From NCBI GenBank assembly GCA_017624155.1, contig JAGANS010000036.1:1-64000 (forward strand): DNA of 64,000 nt, read 5' to 3'. Each line of letters starts with the position of its first letter. The first letter of the stretch is position 1. Positions 10,216 through 18,933 of this stretch are shown here, one piece after another. The notes under the pieces are model-generated. The model was not told the DNA's origin and did no database searches. It was given only the letters and a program-made list of their open reading frames with translations. The position numbers were made by a program, and so were the translations under genes. The DNA comes from Muribaculaceae bacterium (lineage in GTDB: Bacteria; Bacteroidota; Bacteroidia; Bacteroidales; Muribaculaceae).

Positions 10216-10235
10216 GCAGTAACAGCCCACATATC

Positions 10236-10275
10236 AAAGACACAGAGCATACGTAGCCCTGTGTCTTTATTTTAT
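10236..10275 (+). terminator. rho-independent terminator
   Basis: Inverted arms AAAGACACAG (10236-10245) and CTGTGTCTTT (10259-10268) lead into a T-rich tail after the second pectate lyase. Confidence 0.8.
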
Positions 10276-10360
10276 TCGGACTATGACCTAAAAAATGACG
10301 ATAGTGAATTTTTACACATTTCGCGATAATTTTTACGCCTTATCACCCGCGTGAAGGTTG

Positions 10361-10368
10361 TAATTTTG
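10361..10368 (+). promoter_or_regulatory. -7 box TAATTTTG
   Basis: TAnnTTTG match in the gap after the terminator, 61 nt before the ATG at 10430. The rest of the 10276-10429 gap shows no other feature. Confidence 0.65.
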
Positions 10369-10429
10369 GCATCGGAATCAGTAATGAAATCCAAAAACCA
10401 ATCATAAAAATTCATTTAACCTTAAACAA

Positions 10430-11857
10430 ATGAAAAAGACTTTACTCCTTACATGCGCTCTCGGTCTTGGCCTCTTCGCCACCGCCCAGACTGCACAAAA
10501 CATCCCCAACAGCAAGCCGCTGCTGCTGACCGACGGTTACGTGAACATAATCGACGCCGTAGCACCCGAAGAAGGTGAATCAGCTCCTAACGTAACAACT
10601 CACGAAAAATACAACAACGGTCAGACCAACTATCTGAACAACTTCAAGCCCGGCGACATCGCCGAGTTGTGTGTAAACGTAACAGAGGAATCATGCTTCA
10701 TCCTCCACTTCGAGGTAGCATGTAAAAATGACACTCCGGGGTCGTACGGTAATTTCGCACTCATAAACAAAGCTACAAATGATCAGGTATGGTCAACTAA
10801 AAACACCTTTGACCCGGTAGCAAAGGCATGGTATGGTTTCAGCGCATCCGAAATTTATATCTCCGATCCCATTCCCGCAGGCGAGTACATCTTCTCTATC
10901 GAATTCCAGAACGAAAACGGTGGTAAATCCAACACCTTTAATATCGGTGAATTCACATTCGAAGCCCGCGAAAGCATCGAAACATTCAGTCTCTATACCT
11001 TCATTGACCCCAGCGAAGATGCAGGTTCAATCGTACTCAATCCGTCGCAGAATGTCTATCTCGCTGACACCGAAGTAACTGCCACTGCCACTGCCAAAAG
11101 CGGCTGGAAATTCAGCCACTTTGAAAACGGCTACGGCGATGTCATCAATGAAAACCCCTACAAATTTGTGATGACAGAAACCACCGACCTTACCGCTTGC
11201 TTCGACGAAGTGAAGATGTACAACGAAATCCCCGGCTGGATCGACTTCTACACACGACTCGTATCAGGTGGCAAAATCGAAACCAGCACCAAGCAGAACA
11301 ATCTTGACGGCGAACCTTACGGTGAACTCGGCCAGGTCGACAACCTCGGCGACTACCGCAACGGCAAGACCGAAGACTTCGAACTCCGCGTATCTGAAGC
11401 CGGTACTTACAGCTTCAATGTAGGCTACTCCTGCAAAAAGAACGATGGCGATACTCCCTCTATAACATTCTCGATCTTCGACAAGGCCGCTTACGATGAA
11501 GATCCCACAGCCGCAACCGCCGAATGGACATACACCCTCGTTCCTGATGAAGGTATCAAGAATAACTGGCAGCAGTATTACAGCCGTATCGTTGAAGGTG
11601 TAAACCTCACCGCCGGCTCCAAGATCCTGCACCTCCTCTTCCAGGAACCCAAGTCCAACAAGTACACTGTCAACATCCTCCGTCTCGGCTTTGGCAACAC
11701 ACCCAACTGGTGGGAGAACGGTTCTGACGGCATTGAAGGTGTTATCGCAGGCGACAACGCTCCCGTCAAGGCTTACAACCTCCAGGGCATCGAAGTTGCT
11801 CCCGACGCAAAGGGTCTGATCATCCTCAGCAACGGCACCAAAGTTTACAACAAATAA
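10430..11857 (+). CDS. secreted protein with InlB-type repeat and binding-like modules
   Basis: 475 residues with a signal peptide at about 1-20. I do not recognise a catalytic domain. After an N-terminal beta-rich module, residues about 190-260 (AGSIVLNPSQNVY to TDLTACF) resemble the divergent InlB B-repeat found in many Bacteroidota surface proteins. Residues about 265-425 resemble a CBM6-like sandwich (FELRVSEAGTYSFNVGY). The C-terminus has the NLQGIEV tail ending GTKVYNK. It has its own promoter and terminator and lies between pectate lyases and a GH3 operon, so a role in binding pectin or displaying enzymes at the surface is a reasonable guess, not a demonstrated one. Confidence 0.7.
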   Translation: MKKTLLLTCALGLGLFATAQTAQNIPNSKPLLLTDGYVNIIDAVAPEEGESAPNVTTHEKYNNGQTNYLNNFKPGDIAELCVNVTEESCFILHFEVACKNDTPGSYGNFALINKATNDQVWSTKNTFDPVAKAWYGFSASEIYISDPIPAGEYIFSIEFQNENGGKSNTFNIGEFTFEARESIETFSLYTFIDPSEDAGSIVLNPSQNVYLADTEVTATATAKSGWKFSHFENGYGDVINENPYKFVMTETTDLTACFDEVKMYNEIPGWIDFYTRLVSGGKIETSTKQNNLDGEPYGELGQVDNLGDYRNGKTEDFELRVSEAGTYSFNVGYSCKKNDGDTPSITFSIFDKAAYDEDPTAATAEWTYTLVPDEGIKNNWQQYYSRIVEGVNLTAGSKILHLLFQEPKSNKYTVNILRLGFGNTPNWWENGSDGIEGVIAGDNAPVKAYNLQGIEVAPDAKGLIILSNGTKVYNK

Positions 11858-11918
11858 GCTTTAGATATCCAAATCCTTTCAAGGAATTCCCTTAGGACAA
11901 TTTCTAAGTAAAACACAG

Positions 11919-11960
11919 AGGGCCGTATCTACTCCGACATGCAGATACGGCCCTTTTTCT
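11919..11960 (+). terminator. rho-independent terminator
   Basis: Perfect 12-bp arms AGGGCCGTATCT (11919-11930) and AGATACGGCCCT (11943-11954) are followed by TTTTTCT. It sits 33 nt before the GH3 start, and no TAnnTTTG box was seen between them, so GH3 may depend partly on read-through. Confidence 0.9.
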
Positions 11961-11992
11961 AAAATGCCTTATCCATTTACACCGTCACAACC

Positions 11993-14545
11993 ATGAAACG
12001 GAAATCAATACTGTCACTATTTACCTTTACCACTATCACCTGCTCGGCCATACTCCCCTATCAGGATCCGACACTCAACCCCGAAGAAAGGGCCGCCGAC
12101 CTGTGTTCACGACTCACGCTCGAAGAGAAAGCACAGATCATGATGAATTCATCGCCTGCAATCGAGCGTCTCGGTGTCCCGGCATTTGAATGGTGGAGCG
12201 AGGGGCTGCACGGCGTTGGCCGCAACGGTCTGTCGACAGTATTTCCCTCGTGCATCGGCATGGCGGCATCATTTGACGATGACCTCATCGAGGATATTTT
12301 TACGGCTGTGAGCGACGAGGCCCGCGCCAAGAACAATATTGCCCGCGCCAAGGGCGAGATGGGCAAGTATAAAGGCATATCACTGTGGACACCCACAATC
12401 AATATATTCCGAGATCCGCGATGGGGACGTGGCCAGGAAAGCTACGGTGAAGATCCGTATATGAACGGGCGCATGGGCCTGCGGGTGGTGCGCGGACTCC
12501 AGGGGCCGTCCGACTCGAAATACCTGAAACTGCTGGCCTGCGCCAAGCACCTTGCCGTACACAGCGGTCCTGAAAAGAGCCGCCACAGCTTCAATGTGGA
12601 GAATCTGCCGGCCCGCGACCTGTGGGAGACTTATCTGCCGGCATTCAAGACACTCGTGCAGCAGGGCGACGTGCGCCAGGTGATGTGCGCATATCAGCGT
12701 TTTGAGGGCGAAACATGCTGCGGATCGGACAAGCTGCTCCAACAGATACTCCGCAACGAATGGAATTACGACGGCCTTGTAGTGGCCGACTGCGGCGCCA
12801 TCAGCGACTTCTATCTGCCCAAGCGGCACGAGGTAGCGAAAGATGCGCCGGCAGCGGCAGCTCTTGCGACAAGACGGGGAACTGATGTGGAATGTGGCTC
12901 GGTGTACAAACACATCCCCGAGGCCGTGCGCCGCGGCGATGTATCGGAAGCCGAGATCGACATAAACGTGAAGCGATTGCTGGCCGAGCGCTTCCGCGTG
13001 GGCGATTTTGACCATGAAAATAATGAGTGGTCAAAAATTCCCGCATCCGTAATAGCTTCGAAAGAACACCGTGCACTGGCCCGCAAAATGGCCCGCGAAC
13101 AGAGTGTGCTGCTCAAGAACGACGGCATACTGCCGCTACGCCGCGATGCCAAGGTGATGGTGATGGGCCCCAACGCCACCGATTCCACTATGCAGTGGGG
13201 CATATACTACGGACAGCCTGCCTATACCGTCACCATGCTGCAGGGTATGCGCAATATCGCCGGCCGTGAACTCCCATATTACAACGGCTCCACAATCACA
13301 GCCCTCAGCGAAAGCGTAAGTATCATGGACGCTTTCAGCGATGACAACGGCAACAAGGGCATGCATGCCACATACTGGAACAACACCGACATGGCCGGGA
13401 CACCCGCCGCCGAGGCTCAATACGCATCGCCGATATTACTCGACAACGGGGGCAACACAGCCTTTGCACCCGGCGTTGAGCTCACCGACTTCACTGTACG
13501 GATCAAAGGCTCGTTCATAGCAGAGGCCGACGAGACACTAACGATGGTATACAACAACGACGACGGTATGCGAATAATCGTAAACGGCGACACTGTCCAT
13601 AACCGGTGGAAGCACGACTCACTCAATTTCCGCACACGCCCTCTCGACGTAAAGAAAGGTCAGAAGTATGACATAGAGCTGAATTACATGCAGCTCAAAG
13701 ACGACGCCACATTCAACTTTGATCTGCGCCGCACCCGCGAGGTAAGTATCCACGAGATAGTCGATAAGGCACATGATGCCGACATCGTGGTATTCTTCGG
13801 CGGTATCTCGCCCGCTCTTGAGCGTGAACAGGCCAAGGTCACCGAACCCGGATTTGACAACGGCGACCGCACAAGCATTGAATTGCCGCAGTGCCAGCGA
13901 GAAATTATTGCCGCCCTCCATGCCGCCGGCAAGAAGGTGGTGCTCGTCAACTGCAGCGGCAGCGCCATTGCACTCGCACCCGAGGACAAGACATGCAACG
14001 CCATCCTCCAGGCCTGGTATCCCGGTGAGGAAGGCGGCAACGCCATCGCCGAGATACTGTATGGCGATGTGAATCCGTCGGGCAAACTACCGGTGACATT
14101 CTACACCTGCGACGCCCAGCTGCCGCCATTCGAGGAATACCGCATGGAGGGGCGCACCTACCGCTACCTGCGCGAGAAGCCGCTCTACCCCTTCGGCCAC
14201 GGCCTCAGCTACACAACATTCAAATACTCGAAGCCACGCTATGCCAACGGCACGGTGACCGTGAAAGTGAAGAACACCGGCAAGACCGACGGCTGCGCGA
14301 TAGTACAGGTATATCTGCGCCGTCCGGCTGATGTGAACGGTCCTGAAAAGGCCCTGCGGGGATATGCTCGCGTGGACCTCAAGGCCAGCGAGAGCCGCGA
14401 TGTGACTATCGCCATGCCTCGCGAGAACTTTGAGGTGTGGGATGAAGTATCGCAGCGCATGGCTGTAATTCCGGGTGAATACGAACTGTATGTAGGACCG
14501 TCGAGCGATAAAGACGCCCTTCATAAAATCAACGTAAGGATATGA
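11993..14545 (+). CDS. GH3 glycosidase (beta-xylosidase/arabinosidase type)
   Basis: Retaining exo-glycosidase of 850 residues with an N-terminal signal sequence. The N-terminal (beta/alpha)8 domain contains EWWSEGLHGVGR, RDPRWGRGQESYGEDP and AKHLAVHSGPE. The likely nucleophile is Asp266 in VVADCGAISDFY. A PA14-like beta domain (about 455-575, from GMHATYWNN) is inserted in the second domain, where GLEREQ-like ALEREQ would hold the acid/base Glu. A C-terminal Fn3-like domain follows PFGHGLSYTTF. The layout matches bacterial GH3 xylosidases and arabinofuranosidases with a PA14 insert. It overlaps the GH43 gene by 4 nt (ATGA), implying translational coupling. In this setting it probably trims xylose or arabinose from pectin side chains; the substrate is inferred. 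Confidence 0.9.
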   Translation: MKRKSILSLFTFTTITCSAILPYQDPTLNPEERAADLCSRLTLEEKAQIMMNSSPAIERLGVPAFEWWSEGLHGVGRNGLSTVFPSCIGMAASFDDDLIEDIFTAVSDEARAKNNIARAKGEMGKYKGISLWTPTINIFRDPRWGRGQESYGEDPYMNGRMGLRVVRGLQGPSDSKYLKLLACAKHLAVHSGPEKSRHSFNVENLPARDLWETYLPAFKTLVQQGDVRQVMCAYQRFEGETCCGSDKLLQQILRNEWNYDGLVVADCGAISDFYLPKRHEVAKDAPAAAALATRRGTDVECGSVYKHIPEAVRRGDVSEAEIDINVKRLLAERFRVGDFDHENNEWSKIPASVIASKEHRALARKMAREQSVLLKNDGILPLRRDAKVMVMGPNATDSTMQWGIYYGQPAYTVTMLQGMRNIAGRELPYYNGSTITALSESVSIMDAFSDDNGNKGMHATYWNNTDMAGTPAAEAQYASPILLDNGGNTAFAPGVELTDFTVRIKGSFIAEADETLTMVYNNDDGMRIIVNGDTVHNRWKHDSLNFRTRPLDVKKGQKYDIELNYMQLKDDATFNFDLRRTREVSIHEIVDKAHDADIVVFFGGISPALEREQAKVTEPGFDNGDRTSIELPQCQREIIAALHAAGKKVVLVNCSGSAIALAPEDKTCNAILQAWYPGEEGGNAIAEILYGDVNPSGKLPVTFYTCDAQLPPFEEYRMEGRTYRYLREKPLYPFGHGLSYTTFKYSKPRYANGTVTVKVKNTGKTDGCAIVQVYLRRPADVNGPEKALRGYARVDLKASESRDVTIAMPRENFEVWDEVSQRMAVIPGEYELYVGPSSDKDALHKINVRI

Positions 14546-16209
14546 AAATTACCGTTGCAATAACCCTGATTACCTTCGCGGCCATTACGGCGCAGGCAAG
14601 CACTGCCCACTTCTCAGACTTCAGATATGAGGGGAATGACGAGTTTTACCGCAAGCGTCCGCTTGCCGACTCCACAGAGTTCTACAATCCGATAATCCCG
14701 GGCTGGAATTCCGATCCGAGCATAGTGCGCCACGGCAAGGACTACTGGCTTGTGACCTCAACTTTCGGCTACTATCCGGGCGTGCCCCTTTATCACAGCA
14801 CCGACCTCGCCAACTGGGAACTGGTGCGCAACATTCTCGACCGGCCGTCGCAACTGCCGCATCTCATAGGACAGAGCCTCGACAAAGGGGGCATATACGC
14901 GCCCCAGATTTCCTACAACCCGCACAATGGCACGTTCTATATGATTACCACCGACGTGGGGCTTAAGGAAGGGCATTTCTACGTAACGGCCAAAGATCCC
15001 CGCGGCGAATGGAGCGAGCCGACTTTTCTAAAGGGCATCGACGGTATCGACCCGTCATTCTTTTTCGACGAGGACGGCAAATCTTATATCGTATTTAAAG
15101 AAGATACTGCCGGGAAACCCAAATGGAGCCCTTACCGCTGCATACGCTTCATATCATTTGACCCGGTGGCCGGCAACACCGTTGGTGAATCATGGCCGCT
15201 CTACGAGCCCGATGTAGCTCCCGACGAACGCCTCGACCGCGCCGAAGGCCCGCACATATACAAAGTGGACAACTACTATTACCTTATCACGGCCGAAGGC
15301 GGCACGGGCACCCAGCACTCGGCCAACATATACCGCGCACCGGCTATACGCGGCCCGTGGAAACGCTCATGGCGCAACCCTATCCTCACCCAACGCAACT
15401 TGAAAGACAACCGCAGCAATCCGGTGACGTGTGCCGGCCACGCCGATCTGGTACAGACGCCTGAAGGCGACTGGTGGGCAGTGTTCCTGGCTCAGCGCCC
15501 TGGGCCTGCAAAGTTTCAGGCACTCGGCCGAGAGACCTTCCTCATGCCGGTGAAATGGAGCAAAGACGGTTATCCCTATATGACACAGGCAATGGATACT
15601 GTGCCGCTGGTGTTGTCGCGACCCGGCATTAAACGCGATGACGCACACATACAGAACGGCAACTTCACATGGACCGACGGCTTCACCAGCCGTCGGCTGC
15701 GCCCCGAATGGTTCGGCCTGCGAGGCTCCACCGAGGAATATTACCGCACCGGCGACGGAGCACTTCACCTCGAATGCGCTGCCGAACCGGCCACAGGCCG
15801 AGGTGTACCGGCATATATAGGACGCCGCATACAGCATCATGCCTACAAGGCGCAGGCCACTATGCGCTTCATGCCCGACAAGCCAACAGACAAGGCCGGA
15901 ATGCTCGTTCTGAAAAACGAGGCCAACCAATACTTCTTTGCCTCGGACGGTGACAATCTTTACCTGATACAATACTATAAAGGTCTGCCGACCACCCTGG
16001 CACAGACAGCGATGCCGGCGGCCGGTGCATCCGACGACCCGCTGGAAATGCTTATAGAGTGCGACGGCTCAAACTATAAATTCAGCTACCGGCGTCCCGG
16101 CGGCGAATGGCTCATATTGGCCGATAATATCGATGCCTCACTCGTGTCGTGCGACCGCACAGGCGGTTTCACCGGCGCAACAATAGGATTTTATGCCGTA
16201 ACAGAATGA
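14542..16209 (+). CDS. GH43 glycosidase (beta-xylosidase/arabinofuranosidase)
   Basis: Inverting exo-glycosidase of 555 residues, signal peptide about 1-19. The five-bladed propeller shows the GH43 triad: Asp58 in NSDPSIV (base), Asp170 in GIDPSFFFD (pKa modulator) and Glu235 in AEGPHIYK (acid). A C-terminal beta-sandwich starts near residue 375 (FTWTDGF) and matches the extra domain of xylosidase-type GH43 enzymes. It starts inside the GH3 stop (ATGA) and its own stop overlaps the next start the same way, so the three genes form one coupled unit. The family is secure; choosing between arabinose and xylose would need activity data. Confidence 0.9.
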   Translation: MKITVAITLITFAAITAQASTAHFSDFRYEGNDEFYRKRPLADSTEFYNPIIPGWNSDPSIVRHGKDYWLVTSTFGYYPGVPLYHSTDLANWELVRNILDRPSQLPHLIGQSLDKGGIYAPQISYNPHNGTFYMITTDVGLKEGHFYVTAKDPRGEWSEPTFLKGIDGIDPSFFFDEDGKSYIVFKEDTAGKPKWSPYRCIRFISFDPVAGNTVGESWPLYEPDVAPDERLDRAEGPHIYKVDNYYYLITAEGGTGTQHSANIYRAPAIRGPWKRSWRNPILTQRNLKDNRSNPVTCAGHADLVQTPEGDWWAVFLAQRPGPAKFQALGRETFLMPVKWSKDGYPYMTQAMDTVPLVLSRPGIKRDDAHIQNGNFTWTDGFTSRRLRPEWFGLRGSTEEYYRTGDGALHLECAAEPATGRGVPAYIGRRIQHHAYKAQATMRFMPDKPTDKAGMLVLKNEANQYFFASDGDNLYLIQYYKGLPTTLAQTAMPAAGASDDPLEMLIECDGSNYKFSYRRPGGEWLILADNIDASLVSCDRTGGFTGATIGFYAVTE

Positions 16210-17048
16210 AAAAAGAACTCATTGCAGCATCCGTGCTTGCAGCATTGACCGTACCTGCCGTTGCTGCTGATGGCACCGACGCCATACTGCGCCTGCGTGA
16301 CGAGCGCAAGAAACATCCCGAAATAATCTCGGTGGAATTTCCGGGCAGCACAAAATGGCGCGAGGCATACGACGCCATTTACAGCCACGGCGCTATAATC
16401 GAGAATCCATACCTGGCCCTGCGCATCTATATGAACGAATCGCAGGCGGTGGACGTATATCTGAAGCAGAAACCCGGGCTGGAATGCCGCAACACCGCTT
16501 TCTATTCCACACCCGATGCCGTAGCCGCCGGTCAGGGTACCGATGTGCTCAAGGTAGGGAAAAGCATCGGCGCCGGATCATTCAGGGGGTTCGACGGCAA
16601 GGATGCCGTGGATATAGCCGACGTGGAATCGCGCGGACAGGCTGTGACCAACGACAGCACAGTAACCGTGACCGATCGCGGATGGCTCTACAACGGCCAC
16701 CGGATCGATGTCTGCGAGCGCTATACCGCCCACGCCAATTCGGCGGTAATTGATGTGGAGATATTATTACGCGGCGTCAAGGAGGGTGACATATTCTGCA
16801 CAGGAGTACAGAAACTTGAAACAGACAACCGCGGCGGCTTCGCCCTACCCTCCACGGCATATTCGAGCGGCAAAAACGCGCCCGACGGGAAGAAACCCGA
16901 ACTCGTAGAGGCAGTTGCTCTGTGTGTAGAGTGCGACCCGGCCAATCTTGCCGGTACGGTGGAAACAGGACTCAACTATCTGCTACTTCTCAAGCCCGAC
17001 AAAGACGGATATATCCGCTATACTATAACAGCATCACGACCTCAATAA
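16206..17048 (+). CDS. DUF4861 family secreted protein
   Basis: 280 residues with a signal peptide at about 1-21. The start is the ATG overlapping the GH43 stop; an upstream in-frame start at 16149 would lie deep inside GH43 and is rejected. Segments such as YSHGAIIENPYLALRIYMNE, QAVDVYLKQKPGLE and SIGAGSFRGFDG resemble the DUF4861 family, whose members are found in pectin and rhamnogalacturonan loci of Bacteroidota. The biochemical activity of the family is not something I can state from sequence. Its place at the end of the GH3-GH43 operon argues for work on the same oligosaccharides. The gene ends before a strong two-way hairpin. Confidence 0.75.
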   Translation: MKKELIAASVLAALTVPAVAADGTDAILRLRDERKKHPEIISVEFPGSTKWREAYDAIYSHGAIIENPYLALRIYMNESQAVDVYLKQKPGLECRNTAFYSTPDAVAAGQGTDVLKVGKSIGAGSFRGFDGKDAVDIADVESRGQAVTNDSTVTVTDRGWLYNGHRIDVCERYTAHANSAVIDVEILLRGVKEGDIFCTGVQKLETDNRGGFALPSTAYSSGKNAPDGKKPELVEAVALCVECDPANLAGTVETGLNYLLLLKPDKDGYIRYTITASRPQ

Positions 17049-17058
17049 TTCAATGTTC

Positions 17059-17105
17059 ATAAACGACAAGCCGCACGGAGCGATTCCGCGCGGCTTGTCG
17101 TTTAT
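17059..17105. terminator. bidirectional terminator
   Basis: Near-perfect 16-bp arms read ATAAACGACAAGCCGC at 17059 and GCGGCTTGTCGTTTAT ending at 17105. The stem separates the DUF4861 gene (+) from the MFS gene (-), and its AT-rich base could serve both directions. Confidence 0.85.
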
Positions 17106-17119
17106 ATGGAATGATCGGA

Positions 17120-18823
17120 TTATTCCTCAGCAGCTACTGCCTCGGCTTCTTCGACTTCGGCACCGGGCTTGATGTTGGGTTCTTCAAGGCCGAGATGCTT
17201 CTTGCGGTCGACGACCTTAAGGATAAGACCGAGAGCGAGGGCAGCAATGCCGAGCGATGCGAGCATCACAAGCGGAGCGGTATAGTTGTAGCTGATTGCG
17301 GCCTCCTCGGCTGTAAGCGTACCGTTGGCGAGGCCCTCGGCAATATCGGGATTGGTGTTGTCGAGCACCTTGCCGATAAGCAGCGGGAAAAGCCACAGGC
17401 CTATATTCTGAATCCAGAAAATAAGAGCGTATGCCGAGCCTATGATCTTGCTGTCGACAAGCTTGGGCACACTGGGCCAGAGCGAAGCCGGCACAAGAGA
17501 GAACGAAGCGCCAAGCACAAGGATGGTGATATAGGCCACTGTGATGGATACAGCCGGTGTATCCTTGAGTTGCGGCAGCACGAAGGCGAATGTAAGGTGG
17601 CAGAGGATAAGCAGCAGCGAACCGAACACGAGCATCGAGGCGGCCTTGCCCTTATAGTCGACATAGTGGCCGAGGATCGGAGTGATGCCGACGGCGAGCA
17701 GCGGGAACACGGCAAACATGGCAGCCGCCGACTGGCACTTATAGCCCATGTAGCAGTATACGACGAGAGCAACTACGGCGAGCGACATCAGTCCGTATTT
17801 GGCACCTTTGTTCTTTTGGAAATTACTTGCAAAAGCAGCTGCCGCAACTACGAGCATTATCACATACTGGATGATGGTGGCAGTGTCGCTTGCCCAGAAC
17901 TCGCTGTCGGGAGCGGTGAAGGCTATGTTGCACTGCAGCATGTTCACGGCATATTTCTGGAAGGGGAAGATAGCCGAGTAGTAGAGCACGCACAGCAGGG
18001 CGACAAGCCAGAAGCCGCTGCTCGAAAGTATCTTGCCGAGATCGCGGATTTCAAAGGGATCGTCCTTCTCCTCCTCAGCGCCGGTCTGCTCGTCGAGCTT
18101 GCGGTCCATGAAGAAATAGACTATAAACATAATCAGAGCGATCATGAGTATCACGACGCCGAAAGCCAGCGAGCGCGACACGCTTATATCGCCGCCGAGC
18201 GTGGCAAACAGTGGCGAAAATATCATACATGTGGCGACACCGAGGCGTGCAAGAGCCATTTCAGAGCCCATCGCAAGGGCCATCTCGCGGCCTTTGAACC
18301 ACTTGACGATACCGCGGCTCACGGTGATACCGGCCATCTCGACGCCGCAGCCAAATATCATGAAACCGATGGCCGAGAACTTGGCCGATGCGGGCATGCC
18401 TTCATAGAAAGGCGATACGCCGAGTTCGTCGAATACCGGTATATAATTTAGGTGATTGTTGAACCACTGATACAGCGAATTGGAAGGGTCACAGAACGAA
18501 TCGGTGAGCGCATACCAGTTGATAGTGGCTCCGACAAGCATCACCACGCCCGAGAGTATGGCCGTGAAGCGGACGCCCATCTTGTCGAGGATGATGCCGG
18601 CAAAGATCAGGAAGAAAATAAATACGTTGAGAAAGGTTTCGGAGCCTTGCATGGTGCCGAATGCCAGCGAGTCCCATCCGCGGGTCTCCTGCACTAAATT
18701 CTTGATGGGCGACAGCAGATCCATGAAGATGTAGGAGCAGAACATGCCTAAGGCCAACAGCGCCAGCGCCGTCCACCTTGCCCACGCCTTGTCGTTCAAG
18801 GCAGTCTTTACATTTTCAGTCAT
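17120..18823 (-). CDS. major facilitator superfamily transporter
   Basis: Inner-membrane permease of 567 residues with about 12 hydrophobic segments. It opens with a short cytoplasmic tail and a first helix near residues 16-36. A long charged cytoplasmic loop (about 240-265, EEEKDDPFEIRD) divides the two halves. MFS-like signatures include ILDKMGVRF between helices 2 and 3 and SLWPSVPKLVD in the second half, and the tail is acidic. The solute is not recognisable. It is convergent with the pectin operon, so uptake of a pectin-derived sugar acid is possible, but adjacency is the only argument. Confidence 0.8.
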   Translation of the reverse strand: MTENVKTALNDKAWARWTALALLALGMFCSYIFMDLLSPIKNLVQETRGWDSLAFGTMQGSETFLNVFIFFLIFAGIILDKMGVRFTAILSGVVMLVGATINWYALTDSFCDPSNSLYQWFNNHLNYIPVFDELGVSPFYEGMPASAKFSAIGFMIFGCGVEMAGITVSRGIVKWFKGREMALAMGSEMALARLGVATCMIFSPLFATLGGDISVSRSLAFGVVILMIALIMFIVYFFMDRKLDEQTGAEEEKDDPFEIRDLGKILSSSGFWLVALLCVLYYSAIFPFQKYAVNMLQCNIAFTAPDSEFWASDTATIIQYVIMLVVAAAAFASNFQKNKGAKYGLMSLAVVALVVYCYMGYKCQSAAAMFAVFPLLAVGITPILGHYVDYKGKAASMLVFGSLLLILCHLTFAFVLPQLKDTPAVSITVAYITILVLGASFSLVPASLWPSVPKLVDSKIIGSAYALIFWIQNIGLWLFPLLIGKVLDNTNPDIAEGLANGTLTAEEAAISYNYTAPLVMLASLGIAALALGLILKVVDRKKHLGLEEPNIKPGAEVEEAEAVAAEE

Positions 18824-18856
18824 TTTATAATGTGATAGATTGGTTTATTTTAAATG

Positions 18857-18864
18857 CAAAATTA
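18857..18864 (-). promoter_or_regulatory. -7 box TAATTTTG for the MFS gene
   Basis: Reverse-strand TAnnTTTG match 33 nt before the MFS ATG. It is arranged divergently with the box at 18908. Confidence 0.65.
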
Positions 18865-18907
18865 GGAATTATTTTCTTAAATATAACTGTATATCGGGGC
18901 TTTTTGC

Positions 18908-18915
18908 TAATTTTG
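18908..18915 (+). promoter_or_regulatory. -7 box TAATTTTG for the AI-2E permease
   Basis: TAnnTTTG match 18 nt before the ATG at 18934, giving a very short leader. It supports that ATG over the upstream in-frame start at 18778. Confidence 0.65.
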
Positions 18916-18933
18916 TCGCAAAAATGTAGTCTT

